From: JAVWJP01 sp036638975
GTDB taxonomy: Bacteria; Bacillota; Clostridia; Oscillospirales; Ruminococcaceae
Reading direction: 5' to 3'
Assembly (NCBI GenBank): GCA_036638975.1
Contig: JAVWJP010000011.1
Coordinates: 1-63,055, forward strand
DNA: 63,055 nt
Shown here: positions 40,923-49,816 of the stretch, piece by piece
Position numbering within the stretch: the first letter of the stretch is position 1
How the letters are laid out: each line of letters starts with the position of its first letter
The notes under the pieces: model-generated
The model's database searches: none
What the model saw: only the letters and a program-made list of their open reading frames with translations
Told to the model about the DNA's origin: nothing
Position numbers and translations under genes: made by a program

Positions 40923-42284
40923 TTAAAGCTCCACATAATCAATGGGGAATGGTGCAGCCGGATCGTCAACATCAATAATATGATAAATGCTGAACACGTA
41001 AACCTCGCCCGCATGGAAGTCGCTTGGTGAATACGGGAAGGCAAGGTTTCCGGCTGTGGCACGTCTGCCCTCGTAGCCATAATGCAGCATTGTTGAGCGT
41101 GCTGATGCACAAATTGTGTCTGACTGTGCCTGTGTATCGGCAACCGCCTCTATAACTATACCCAGCTCGTGCGCAGTTGAGGTATCCGGTGTCGGCTCAA
41201 GCTGTGCCATAACGCCGTCACGCCCGTAAATGTTAAAATGTAGGTAGTACTTCCAGTTTTTGTCGCGGAAGTTATCGGCAACTCTGGCACGAACGCCCTC
41301 AATAATATCATCAATTTTGCTAATCATAATCGGGTCGCGTGTGCCCGCTACAGAAACAGTACGGTAGCCTATGCACTTTGCGCCCTCAAGCTTAATTGTG
41401 TAGGTAGGGGCTTTAACAAAGCGGCTTCCGCTTACCTTAACGGTGTTTTCGGTTTCCTGCTCAAATTTACAATCGGTAAGATCTAAATGCCCGCCCGGAC
41501 CCGGCAAAATGTAGGGGTTGGTTTTTTCGTAAAGCGTATGCGCCGCAACAGAGAGTGTTGTGCATTTACGCACATTGCTTAATGGCTCTACGCGGAAGTA
41601 GTCCTCGCCGATATACCCAAACATACAGTCTGAGCCGCTGCCCGGTGTTGCACATATAGATGCGCACTCAAGTATTTTGCCCAAATGCACGGCAAGCCCT
41701 TTGTCATAGCCTGCGCGTACAGCAGGTGCAGAGAACACAGATGGGTCGTAGGTTCTGCCTGCAAGAACAACCTGTGCGCCGCCGTCAAGTGCTTTTATAA
41801 AAGGCTCTATGCCCATTTGCCCTGCAATGCGTGTTGTGGCGTCAATATTTTCTACAGTAAGCTCCGGTGCCGGCTCTAATGGGTGTACATGACCTGCGGC
41901 AAGTGCTTTTTTAACATCGTCCTTGCTAAATTCGGCATGGATAACCGCCATTTTAAAGTGAAGATTATTTTCCTTTGCTATATCTTCAATTATTTTTTTG
42001 CACCACGCCAGATGAGGCTCGCCGCCGCTGCCGCCCGCCGTACCAACCACTACGGGAATATTGTTTTTTATGCCTGCTTTAAGCATAATCTCAAGGTCGC
42101 GTTTTACGGCATCATGGTCTGTAAAAGAAACACCCGCGCCTAAATAGTATGGACCGGGGTCGCTGCTGCCCGCGTCTACCGCTATAAGATGCGGTTTACG
42201 CTTCATGCCTTCTTCAAAGCTTTCTACAGGAAAGCCATAGCCCAAAATGGCGGTTGTGGATAATATTCTAAATTCTTCTTTCAT
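40923..42284 (-). CDS. AtuA-like (DUF1446) protein
   Basis: A 453-residue protein of the acyclic terpene utilisation AtuA family. It begins with ILGYGFPVESFEEGMKRKPHLIAVDAGSSDPGPYYLG, then VVGTAGGSGGEPHLAW and VLAGRTYDPSVFSAPAVRAG. The ATG at 42284 follows AGGAGGTATT, so the longer open frame is discounted. AtuA acts in citronellol/geraniol degradation in Pseudomonas, but its reaction is not well defined. Here, between methylaspartate ammonia-lyase and DUF4387, it presumably acts on a branched C5 acid or CoA ester. That is inference. Confidence 0.88.
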   Translation of the reverse strand: MKEEFRILSTTAILGYGFPVESFEEGMKRKPHLIAVDAGSSDPGPYYLGAGVSFTDHDAVKRDLEIMLKAGIKNNIPVVVGTAGGSGGEPHLAWCKKIIEDIAKENNLHFKMAVIHAEFSKDDVKKALAAGHVHPLEPAPELTVENIDATTRIAGQMGIEPFIKALDGGAQVVLAGRTYDPSVFSAPAVRAGYDKGLAVHLGKILECASICATPGSGSDCMFGYIGEDYFRVEPLSNVRKCTTLSVAAHTLYEKTNPYILPGPGGHLDLTDCKFEQETENTVKVSGSRFVKAPTYTIKLEGAKCIGYRTVSVAGTRDPIMISKIDDIIEGVRARVADNFRDKNWKYYLHFNIYGRDGVMAQLEPTPDTSTAHELGIVIEAVADTQAQSDTICASARSTMLHYGYEGRRATAGNLAFPYSPSDFHAGEVYVFSIYHIIDVDDPAAPFPIDYVEL

Positions 42285-42300
42285 TCCGAAATACCTCCTA

Positions 42301-43557
42301 TTATTTATTGCGTTTTGCTTTTGCTGCACGTATAGCAAGGATTCTCTGCATTTCGTTGTAGACTATCATATAGCCCTCGTCAACACCCATGCCCGGTTTT
42401 GCCAATATCTGGACGGGCTGTGTAGCCATTGCGCACTGCACGCAAACCTGTGCACTTCTGTCGGTTTCGTTGCAGGTACCGCCCTGATATGCGCCTATGC
42501 CTTTTTCTTTGCAGTAAAGCACAGCTTCGATTGTATTGTTGATACCGCCCAAATCGGGTGTTTTAATTTGAATCATGTGCCCTGCTTTATTGTCGGCAAA
42601 ATATTTGATATCTTCAAGCGTGTTGCACCATTCATCTGCTACAAGCTCTACATTTATATGACGTTCGTCTAAAACGCGTGTAAGCTCTTTAAGGGCAAGC
42701 ATTTGCTTCTCACGGTCCTCTACGTCCATTGGTCCCTCTATGCGAAGATGGAACGGCTTTGCAATCTTCTCAAGCTCCGCTAAATAATCTGCCATAGCGG
42801 TGTAATTGTCATTACCGAATGCAGCGCCTATTGTGCCGTAAACATCTATGTGCATAATTGGTGCATAGCCCTCGTCAAGGCGCAGCTTTATAATTCTGTC
42901 ACGAAGCCAACCGACATATTCGGCAAGCTTTTCGCCTTTTTCGCCAAGCTTTGTTTTTACGTTATTGATAAGCGCGTGTGGAAGAACCTGCGCACCCTTC
43001 ATTATCATTTTGTCAGAGTTCTCGTAGCGGTTGTCGCCGGACTGTGTAAATATTGCAAGCTCCTTGTCTGTAACGGTTGTTCCGTATTCATCTGCAACAA
43101 CCTCGCACATAAGGCGCTTTGTGGCACGGGCAACAGCATCAAGCACAGCCTGTGTCATGCCGTAGCGGATAGCTGTATGAAGACGTTTTCCGTCAACCTC
43201 TATGGCTTCTATTTCTTTTGCAAGCTGCTTAAAGTTGTCTGCCTCTTTGCCTATAAGCTTAGGTGCTATATATTTTTCTATAACAGGTATAAAGTCCTCT
43301 GCCAAAAACAGTGGGTCGCGCCCGCCTGCTCCGCTGTACTGCACTGCCGCGCAGTCGCCGTAAGCAATTTGCCCGTCTTCAAGAATAAGCTGTACCGAAA
43401 TAGCCTCGCCTGCCTGACGAATTGCCGAAAAGCCTGCTGTAGAGGTTTCGCCTACATACGCGGCACCGTCAGAAACAGCACCTTTTTTAATGGCGCGTTG
43501 GTCATCAAAGAAAAAGCCTGTGCGTCCCTTAGAACATACAACATCAATAATTTTCAT
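42301..43557 (-). CDS. mal: Methylaspartate ammonia-lyase
   Basis: A 418-residue enolase-superfamily enzyme converting (2S,3S)-3-methylaspartate to mesaconate and ammonia, the second step of this glutamate pathway. KTPDLGGINNTIEAV contains Lys332, equivalent by position to the general-base lysine near 331 in the clostridial enzyme. Metal ligands lie in MHIDVYGTIG, IEGPMDVEDRE and VADEWCNT. Length is typical. The ribosome site is GGAGGC. Confidence 0.96.
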   Translation of the reverse strand: MKIIDVVCSKGRTGFFFDDQRAIKKGAVSDGAAYVGETSTAGFSAIRQAGEAISVQLILEDGQIAYGDCAAVQYSGAGGRDPLFLAEDFIPVIEKYIAPKLIGKEADNFKQLAKEIEAIEVDGKRLHTAIRYGMTQAVLDAVARATKRLMCEVVADEYGTTVTDKELAIFTQSGDNRYENSDKMIMKGAQVLPHALINNVKTKLGEKGEKLAEYVGWLRDRIIKLRLDEGYAPIMHIDVYGTIGAAFGNDNYTAMADYLAELEKIAKPFHLRIEGPMDVEDREKQMLALKELTRVLDERHINVELVADEWCNTLEDIKYFADNKAGHMIQIKTPDLGGINNTIEAVLYCKEKGIGAYQGGTCNETDRSAQVCVQCAMATQPVQILAKPGMGVDEGYMIVYNEMQRILAIRAAKAKRNK

Positions 43558-43630
43558 GTGATAAAGCCTCCATTATATTTTTGTCTTTTTATGGTTTATA
43601 TCTGTATATCTAAAATAATTTATCCTAATA

Positions 43631-45079
43631 TTACGGTCTGCCCACAAGCCTGCCTTTAGAAATAGCGTAAACATCATCTATAACCATTTGGAAGGACGCC
43701 TTGCGTTTTTCAAATTTGGCACGCTCGTCTATCATTTCCTTGTTAAAGTCTAAAAGCTCTTGCGAAAGCGGCACAGCACCCGGGTTTAGTATGCGTATAG
43801 CACCGTTATTATCACGCGCCGGCAGCATTTTGCCCGCATTGTAACGGCTTGGTGCAAACGGAACATCAAGCACGCCTGCCTGGAATGCACGAACAGTACC
43901 CAGTGCAATATCTCCTCCGCCAAGCTCGAAGCATTTGTCCAGTATGCAGCGCGTTTCTGCGGCAATAATCTTCTTTTCCTGCTCCAGCCCCGCTGCTGTA
44001 AGAGTTTGGTCACCCAGCATTGATATTACCTGCTTTGTGCAGCGCAAGCCCTGCGCATTTGCCTCCATTGTAGGCACGCCCATTGCCTCGTGCGGGGTTT
44101 TAACTATAACCTTTGTTGCTTTTGCAAGCGCCGCAACGGCAGAGCCCCACGAGATAACCGCAAACGCTTTTGCTTCGTCCTGCGGGAAGCCGCCCATCCA
44201 CTGGTGCAAAACAGTTGTAACTATAACATCGTTGTAGCCGTATTTATGTAGATATTCTTCTGTAAGCTCCTCAAGCGTGCGTATAGCCGCAACGTCCTGC
44301 ACAAGGTTTCCGCACTGACCGTAGCCGACTGTAATGTTGCGCACACCCTGCTCGGCTGCAAGAAGGCTCTCGATAATAGCTACTGCATGAGAGATACAAG
44401 GCGGCACAAGTGTGCCCGTAAGAGGCCCGTATGGCTCGCGGTTTATTGAAACTCCTGCTTCCTCGTAAATGCCGGTAAGTCTGTCGGCATACTGCCAGTC
44501 GGCAATAGTTTTTTCAAGCATAACGTTTTTTGCATATGGGATATTATAGGATATGCCGCCGCCCTCGTAGCTTGTAAAACCGCCCGCATAGGCAATCTCT
44601 GTAAGCAAACGTGCATCAGGTGTGCCATGGCGAACCTGCACAGGCACATCAAGGCTTTCTATTATCTGACGGCAGCCGTTTACGCCGTGGTTTACTGCGG
44701 GGAAGCCGTTTAGCATAGATTTATTGCTCTTGATGGATTCGGAAATACCATTTTCTGCTTCTTCGTAGCGGTTTTGGCGCGTATAGCTGTCAATTGTTGT
44801 AGGCAGTAAGTCAGCTCCGCCTTTATCCTGCAAATAGGTTAAAAGCTCTAAATGCTCTTTTATAAGTGCAACACCCGCTCGCGGCTGTATAAGTGTAATC
44901 TTCTTTTCTTTGGCGTCCTTCAGTTTTAAAGAAAATATCTTGCTGTCCGGAAGTTTTTTATGAAAATCTATTGCTTCCTGTAAATTCACCTCTTTGCCGG
45001 TGGGCCATTGCCCAAGGACTTCGGTGCGGATTTCATTAAATTCATCGTTGTCAAGGCGTTTATTGCGTATTTCCATCAC
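43631..45079 (-). CDS. glmE: Glutamate mutase epsilon subunit
   Basis: A 482-residue catalytic subunit of B12-dependent glutamate mutase, which rearranges L-glutamate to 3-methylaspartate. Length equals that of clostridial GlmE (about 483). Recognisable blocks are VPVQVRHGTPDARLLTEIAYAGG, YNIPYAKNV and NREPYGPLTGTLVPP. Start may be GTG 45079 or ATG 45076 (AAGGAG upstream). It overlaps the glmL gene by about 20 bases, so translation is coupled. Confidence 0.96.
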   Translation of the reverse strand: MMEIRNKRLDNDEFNEIRTEVLGQWPTGKEVNLQEAIDFHKKLPDSKIFSLKLKDAKEKKITLIQPRAGVALIKEHLELLTYLQDKGGADLLPTTIDSYTRQNRYEEAENGISESIKSNKSMLNGFPAVNHGVNGCRQIIESLDVPVQVRHGTPDARLLTEIAYAGGFTSYEGGGISYNIPYAKNVMLEKTIADWQYADRLTGIYEEAGVSINREPYGPLTGTLVPPCISHAVAIIESLLAAEQGVRNITVGYGQCGNLVQDVAAIRTLEELTEEYLHKYGYNDVIVTTVLHQWMGGFPQDEAKAFAVISWGSAVAALAKATKVIVKTPHEAMGVPTMEANAQGLRCTKQVISMLGDQTLTAAGLEQEKKIIAAETRCILDKCFELGGGDIALGTVRAFQAGVLDVPFAPSRYNAGKMLPARDNNGAIRILNPGAVPLSQELLDFNKEMIDERAKFEKRKASFQMVIDDVYAISKGRLVGRP

Positions 45080-46448
45080 TTAATAACTCCTTTTTCATTA
45101 TTCTGAGTGCAGCTGTGGGATAATGCTCGGAGAGCAAACCCATAGCCGCCAAAACATAGCTTCTGTCTATAAGTATCTGAGCATTCTTAGGCTTTAATGA
45201 AGTTGCCTGTGCCTCGTTATATAAGGCATGAGAAGCAATTTCTTTAGTACGTTTTGTGTGTATAAGCGCACCGCCTGTTACAACTATACGCTTTGCCTCG
45301 CTTAAATCTTTGCCGCACTGCAAATATGTTTGCCCCATAGGCGTGTAAACAAGCTCCAGCGTACCTGCATGGCGTGTAACAGCCGTTTCTATTGCTATAG
45401 ATGCAAGCGCAAAATCCAAACGCTCAAGCTCGTCATTTTGCGGCAAAACCTCGGTATGGGCACTTAGATAATCGACAAGCTCCATGGCTCTTTCTGCACT
45501 AAGCCCCGAAAGAGCGCACACTCGCTCTATGCCGCCTGCATCTACAATGCCGTGTATACTGTAGCGCATACCGATATCACCCTCTACTGTGCGCTTTGCA
45601 TATGGCTCCGGCAAGCCCTTATATACTGTGTTTGCCCTTGCCGGCATACCGCTTGCCACCGAGTAAACATCGGTAGTCGCACCGCCCACATCTACACCTA
45701 TAAGCTCACCCAAGCCGTGCTCGCCTTCACAGCCATCAGCCAAAAGTGTCATTGCCTTTAGCATTGCCGAGGGTGTTGGCATAAGTATTCCGGAAACAAG
45801 CTCGCTTGCCTTACTTAGCCCCTTTGCCTGTATAATCTTTTGTAAAAATATTTCTCGTATTTGCTTTTGTGCAGGCTCGATATTTAGGACACCGAATTTT
45901 GGCATTACGTTTTCGCACAGGTAAGTTTCTTTGCCCTCAAGTATTCTCTGGCACTGCCGCCCCACGCTGCGGTTGCCCGCTATAACTATGGGGTAAGCGC
46001 CGTTTGTTGCTGCAAGCACAGCGGCGTTGTTTAAAATACACTCGGTATTGCCTCCGTCAGTGCCGCCCGTAAGCAGCAAAATGTCGGGCTTTGCCGCTTC
46101 AATATCAATTAAATCGTCCTCGGTAAGCTGGTATGAGTAAACCTTTATTATTTTTGCTCCCGCGCCAAGGCTCGCCTGTTTTGCAGCCTCTGCGGTAAGC
46201 TCCGGCACCAGCCCGCTTGTTATCATTCTAAGCCCACCCGCCGCCGACGAACACGCAAAGCGCTGTATAAAATTGAGCTTACCTGTTTTTTCCTCCAGCT
46301 CCTTTACTGCGTTTGCAAGCCCCTCTCCGACATCTGTCTGCACGGTTGTGTACGCACAGCCTGTGCCCAAAAGAGCTTCGGTGTCGAGGTCTACAGCGGT
46401 AACCTTTGTGTATGTACTGCCAAAGTCGATAAGTAAAACGGGTTTCAT
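45060..46448 (-). CDS. glmL: Glutamate mutase MutL (reactivation/assembly factor)
   Basis: A 462-residue ASKHA-fold protein with N-terminal LIDFGSTYTKVTAVDL, central ILLTGGTDGGN and DVGGATTDVYSVA, and VVTGGALIHTKRTKE near the end. It is always encoded between the S and E subunits. It is thought to repair or chaperone the B12-bound mutase using ATP, by analogy with diol dehydratase reactivases. It begins 14 bases after glmS. Confidence 0.94.
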   Translation of the reverse strand: MKPVLLIDFGSTYTKVTAVDLDTEALLGTGCAYTTVQTDVGEGLANAVKELEEKTGKLNFIQRFACSSAAGGLRMITSGLVPELTAEAAKQASLGAGAKIIKVYSYQLTEDDLIDIEAAKPDILLLTGGTDGGNTECILNNAAVLAATNGAYPIVIAGNRSVGRQCQRILEGKETYLCENVMPKFGVLNIEPAQKQIREIFLQKIIQAKGLSKASELVSGILMPTPSAMLKAMTLLADGCEGEHGLGELIGVDVGGATTDVYSVASGMPARANTVYKGLPEPYAKRTVEGDIGMRYSIHGIVDAGGIERVCALSGLSAERAMELVDYLSAHTEVLPQNDELERLDFALASIAIETAVTRHAGTLELVYTPMGQTYLQCGKDLSEAKRIVVTGGALIHTKRTKEIASHALYNEAQATSLKPKNAQILIDRSYVLAAMGLLSEHYPTAALRIMKKELLSDGNTQ

Positions 46449-46462
46449 TTTTACACCCGCCT

Positions 46463-46876
46463 TTATTCCATTTTTAAATCTTTTTTAAGTGCATCTATAG
46501 TTGTTTCAGGTGCTGTCCCCGGGGCAAAAACTCTGTCAAAGCCCATTGCCAAAAAGCGTTTTTCAACCTCGTCAAACGGCTGCTTGCCAACAACAATGTT
46601 ACCTCCGATATAAATGATTATCCCTTTAAGCCCCTGCTCATCACATTTTTCGCGCAATCCACGGCAATCGAGTTCCCCGTGCCCATAAAGCGACGAAACG
46701 ACTATAGCGTCCGCCTTAGACTCTATGGCTGCCGAAATGTATTCCTCCTGCGAAACCATAACGCCCAAATTCACAACCTCAAAGCCCGCCTCGGTAAAAG
46801 CATGATAAAGTATTTTGTTGCCTACAGCGTGTACGTCTGCGCCTATAACACCAATGACCAATGTTTTTTTACCCAT
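46463..46876 (-). CDS. glmS: Glutamate mutase sigma (B12-binding) subunit
   Basis: A 137-residue B12-binding Rossmann subunit, the same length as clostridial GlmS. The cobalt-ligand motif DVHAVG (DxHxxG, residues 14-19) is intact, followed by VSSLYGHGELDCRGL and IYIGGNIVVGKQ. I use ATG 46876 because GGAGAGG lies directly upstream; the earlier in-frame ATG overlaps that ribosome site. It is the first gene of the operon running to 39580. Confidence 0.96.
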   Translation of the reverse strand: MGKKTLVIGVIGADVHAVGNKILYHAFTEAGFEVVNLGVMVSQEEYISAAIESKADAIVVSSLYGHGELDCRGLREKCDEQGLKGIIIYIGGNIVVGKQPFDEVEKRFLAMGFDRVFAPGTAPETTIDALKKDLKME

Positions 46877-46934
46877 GTTGCACCTCTCCATCTATTATAT
46901 AGTTCTTTGGTTATTTGCCCATTACTTATTGTTT

Positions 46935-46954
46935 GTACTATATCTATATATTAC
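46935..46954. promoter_or_regulatory. Candidate regulator site at the glmS promoter
   Basis: An imperfect 20-bp palindrome, GTACTATATC and TATATATTAC (8 of 10 positions symmetric), overlaps the -10 box. Its GTA...TAC ends are common in GntR sites and a GntR gene lies next door, but the region is AT-rich and could be palindromic by chance. Confidence 0.35.
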
Positions 46955-46976
46955 ATTGTTCTAGTTCTTTTGTCAA
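46948..46976 (-). promoter_or_regulatory. Promoter of the glutamate mutase operon
   Basis: Minus strand TTGACA (46971-46976), 17 bases, TAATAT (46948-46953), about 70 bases before glmS. Confidence 0.85.
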
Positions 46977-47104
46977 TCATATTTTTTAAGTTTTTTTAAC
47001 CAAAAGAGAGAAAGTTTTTTGCTTTTGTTGTTGCTTTTGTACAGCAAGCCCCAGCCATGTACCGTATTTTACATAAAGAATCCCACAGCCGTACAGATAG
47101 TAAA

Positions 47105-47145
47105 GCAAAAAACGGCAAGCGGTGAAGCCTCACCGCCTGTCGTTT
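47105..47145 (-). terminator. Terminator after the GntR gene
   Basis: A 15-bp stem with wobbles (47111-47125 with 47131-47145), followed on the minus strand by a T-rich run. Confidence 0.8.
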
Positions 47146-47157
47146 ATTTTTATATAT

Positions 47158-48144
47158 CTATTTGCCCTTCTTTTGCTTGCGAACATAGTCTATCTGTTCT
47201 TTTAAATACAGCAGCGAGCCTCCGTCTATTTGATACTCGTACTGTATGATGATTTTGCCCTCGGCTTTTGCGCGGCGTATTGCCACACCCTCGTCCGGTG
47301 AACAAAACTGCATATACCCCAAAGGAACAATAACGACATCTTTTTTTGCCATAAACTCGCTTGTTTTAGTGCGGGTTTCCCCAAAAAGACGAACCTCGGG
47401 TGTAGCTCGCCATTCCAGCTGACGGCAGCCTTTGCAAATAATATTTGCAAAAATTTCGCTGTCACAAAAAATTCCTATCTCATCTGTCGGCTTAATTTTA
47501 GCAAGCTCCATAATTGTAGCGCCTGTCGGTGAAAGCACCATGCGCATCATCTTACCCTCGTCCGAAACCACCCGCGAAAGCTCATCAAAATGTGCGGAGG
47601 TTGTAATTATAAGGTCGGCGCTGTCACCCAAGCGGTGTGGCGAATGCAGAATATCGCTTAAAAGGAACTTATACACATCGACATCATCTATCCCCGAAAG
47701 CTGGTTTGAGATAAGCGACAATGCCTCGGGGTTGCAATCGACAATAGCTATGCGCACATTGTCATAATGCTCCTCGCGCTCGCGCAGCTTTAGCCCGAAG
47801 AAAATTTGCATTTCTCTTGCAGTGAACGAAAGCCCCTCAAGCTCTGTTATAAGTGCATCTATAGCGTTCATCGCCCGCTCTTTTTTACCCGTTTGCGCAG
47901 CTTCGTCACGCGCTAGTACAAAAGTACCGCGCCCCTGTGTCATTTCTATAAGACCCAGCTTGCCCAGCTCATCATAAGCGTGCTTTATGGTGCCTCGTGC
48001 AAGCCCCATTTCATCGGCAAGCTCACGCACCGTCGGCAGCTTGCTGCCCGGAGAAAGCTCCCCGCTTGTTATCTCAAGACTGACAGCTTCTACAAGCTGT
48101 TGGTAAAGCGGCAAATCGCTTTCGGTCTGCAATTTTATATTCAT
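47158..48144 (-). CDS. GntR-family transcriptional regulator
   Basis: A 328-residue regulator. Residues ~8-75 are the GntR winged helix (LPLYQQLVEAVSLEITSGEL, LPTVRELADEMGLARGTIKHAYDEL, QGRGTFV). After a helical linker comes a ~200-residue domain (VRIAIVDCNPEALSLI onward) that looks like an alpha/beta periplasmic-binding or receiver-like fold, not the usual FadR, HutC or aminotransferase types. ATG 48144 (GAAGGGCGGCG upstream) is preferred. It follows the hydratase genes and precedes the glutamate mutase operon, so it likely controls this pathway. Confidence 0.88.
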   Translation of the reverse strand: MNIKLQTESDLPLYQQLVEAVSLEITSGELSPGSKLPTVRELADEMGLARGTIKHAYDELGKLGLIEMTQGRGTFVLARDEAAQTGKKERAMNAIDALITELEGLSFTAREMQIFFGLKLREREEHYDNVRIAIVDCNPEALSLISNQLSGIDDVDVYKFLLSDILHSPHRLGDSADLIITTSAHFDELSRVVSDEGKMMRMVLSPTGATIMELAKIKPTDEIGIFCDSEIFANIICKGCRQLEWRATPEVRLFGETRTKTSEFMAKKDVVIVPLGYMQFCSPDEGVAIRRAKAEGKIIIQYEYQIDGGSLLYLKEQIDYVRKQKKGK

Positions 48145-48189
48145 TGTGCCGCCGCCCTTCAACAAAAATTTAGTCTATTTTTCGCTTTT

Positions 48190-48747
48190 TCATTCTTTTG
48201 ATTTTAAATATTCTCTGCGTCCGCTTTCGTAAAGATTATTACCTTCACAATCTATAATTACGGTCACCGGCAGGTTTTCTACCTCCAAACGGCGAACAGC
48301 CTCTGCTCCCAAATCTTCGTATGCTATGACCTCTGCCTTTTTAACACATTTTGCAAGCAGTGCGCCCGCTCCGCCTATCGCCCCAAAATAAACGCACACA
48401 TTTTTCTTCATAGTGTCCACAACCTCGGCGCTGCGCTTACCCTTACCAATCATACCGGTCTGCCCCATGTTTAAAAGGGTGGGCGCATATGCGTCCATGC
48501 GGTAGCTTGTGGTTGGTCCTGCCGAGCCTATAGCCTGTCCCTCGCGGGCAGGGGTCGGTCCGACATAGTAAATTATTGTTTCTTTTATATCGAACGGCAG
48601 CGGCTTGCCCGCCTCTGCAAGCTCTACAAGGCGCTTATGTGCAGCATCGCGCGCAGTATATATAACACCGCTTATCGTTACGCTGTCACCACAGTGCAGG
48701 TTCTTTACTTTTTCGTGCGTCAGCGGCATATCAATATGTTTTTGCAT
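48190..48747 (-). CDS. Class I hydratase beta subunit (probable mesaconase / fumarase)
   Basis: A 185-residue protein equal to the C-terminal domain of iron-sulfur class I fumarases and tartrate dehydratases: YYVGPTPAREGQAIGSAGPTTSYRMD (residues ~57-80), GMIGKGKRS and YFGAIGGAGALLAKCV. It starts 1 base after the alpha subunit. Next to the methylaspartate genes it most likely hydrates mesaconate to (S)-citramalate, as the two-subunit clostridial enzyme does, but a plain fumarase cannot be excluded by sequence. Confidence 0.9.
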   Translation of the reverse strand: MQKHIDMPLTHEKVKNLHCGDSVTISGVIYTARDAAHKRLVELAEAGKPLPFDIKETIIYYVGPTPAREGQAIGSAGPTTSYRMDAYAPTLLNMGQTGMIGKGKRSAEVVDTMKKNVCVYFGAIGGAGALLAKCVKKAEVIAYEDLGAEAVRRLEVENLPVTVIIDCEGNNLYESGRREYLKSKE

Positions 48748-48748
48748 C

Positions 48749-49588
48749 TTAAAGCACCTCCGTTTTGTGTCTTGTAACGTGACAATTTATATTTACCGCA
48801 CAGGGCAGCCCCGCAATATGAGTGGGCATTGTTTCTATATTTACGGCAAGTGCCGTTGTTTTACCGCCAAAGCCCTGCGGACCTATGCCTTTTGCGTTTA
48901 TCTTTTCTAAAAGCTCTGCCTCAAGCGCTTTGTAAAACTCGCTTTCACTGCGCTTGGTAAGCGGATGCATAAGCGCTTTTTTTGCAAGCAGTGCCGCTTT
49001 GTCAAAGGTACCGCCAATACCGACACCAACCACTATAGGAGGGCACGGGTTAGGTCCCGCATCTTCTATAACCTTTAGTATAAATTCCTTTACTCCCTCG
49101 ACACCGTCAGACGGCTTTAACATTTTTATCCGGCTCATGTTCTCGCTGCCAAAGCCCTTTGGTGCTACTGTTATTTTAAGACCGTCACCCATAACAAGGT
49201 CTACATAAAGCATTGCAGGTGTGTTGTCCTTTGTATTTACACGGTCTAAAGGGTCTTTCACCACAGATTTTCTCAAGTAGCCCTCGCTATAGCCCTGCCG
49301 CACGCCCTCGTCAACTGCGTTTTGCAAGCTGCCGTTGATATGCACGTCCTGCCCGAGCTCCACAAAAACGCAGGCAACACCTGTGTCTTGGCAGATGGGG
49401 AGATTATTTGCATCGGCAATCTCATAATTTTCTATAATCCTGTCAAGAATCTCCTTTGCCGGGTCCCAGTCCTCACAGCCGCGGCAGGCAGTTATACTCT
49501 GCTTTACGTCAGCGGGTAAATGGCAGTTTGTTTCTATGCACAAACGCTTAACAAGCTCGGTAATTTTTGCGGAGTCAATCTCTCTCAT
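48749..49588 (-). CDS. Class I hydratase alpha subunit (probable mesaconase / fumarase)
   Basis: A 279-residue subunit carrying the Fe-S cluster of class I hydro-lyases. CQDTGVACVFVELG, NPCPPIVVGVGIGGTFDKAALLAKKAL and GPQGFGGKTTALAV are the usual blocks, with three cysteines available for a 4Fe-4S cluster. It forms a heterodimer with the beta subunit. Context points to the third step of the methylaspartate path. The citramalate lyase that should follow is not in the window. Confidence 0.9.
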   Translation of the reverse strand: MREIDSAKITELVKRLCIETNCHLPADVKQSITACRGCEDWDPAKEILDRIIENYEIADANNLPICQDTGVACVFVELGQDVHINGSLQNAVDEGVRQGYSEGYLRKSVVKDPLDRVNTKDNTPAMLYVDLVMGDGLKITVAPKGFGSENMSRIKMLKPSDGVEGVKEFILKVIEDAGPNPCPPIVVGVGIGGTFDKAALLAKKALMHPLTKRSESEFYKALEAELLEKINAKGIGPQGFGGKTTALAVNIETMPTHIAGLPCAVNINCHVTRHKTEVL

Positions 49589-49646
49589 GGCGTGTAGCTC
49601 CTTTGTATCATAATATTGTATTAAGCCAATACTGGTTCTTTTCTTT

Positions 49647-49674
49647 ATTGTATCATATTGTTTATTTTTTGCAA
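49647..49674 (-). promoter_or_regulatory. Promoter of the hydratase-gntR operon
   Basis: Minus strand TTGCAA (49669-49674), 16 bases, TACAAT (49647-49652). Downstream, in the leader near 49617-49631, GTATT-GGCTT-AATAC (read on minus) is a GntR-like palindrome. Confidence 0.55.
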
Positions 49675-49761
49675 GCTTATTTTTACTGTTTTTCTGCCTA
49701 TGTGCCTAATATTTTTATAATTTAACTAATTTACTATTTTGCTAAAGAACTTATAAAATTG

Positions 49762-49800
49762 TAAAACGGCCGCTCTGCCAAATGCAAAGCGACCGTTTTA
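49762..49800 (-). terminator. Terminator of the channel/transporter operon
   Basis: TAAAACGG...CCGTTTTA stem of about 16 bp with two mismatches, 16 bases beyond the stop at 49817. Confidence 0.75.
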
Positions 49801-49816
49801 TAGGTAAATTAAAATA

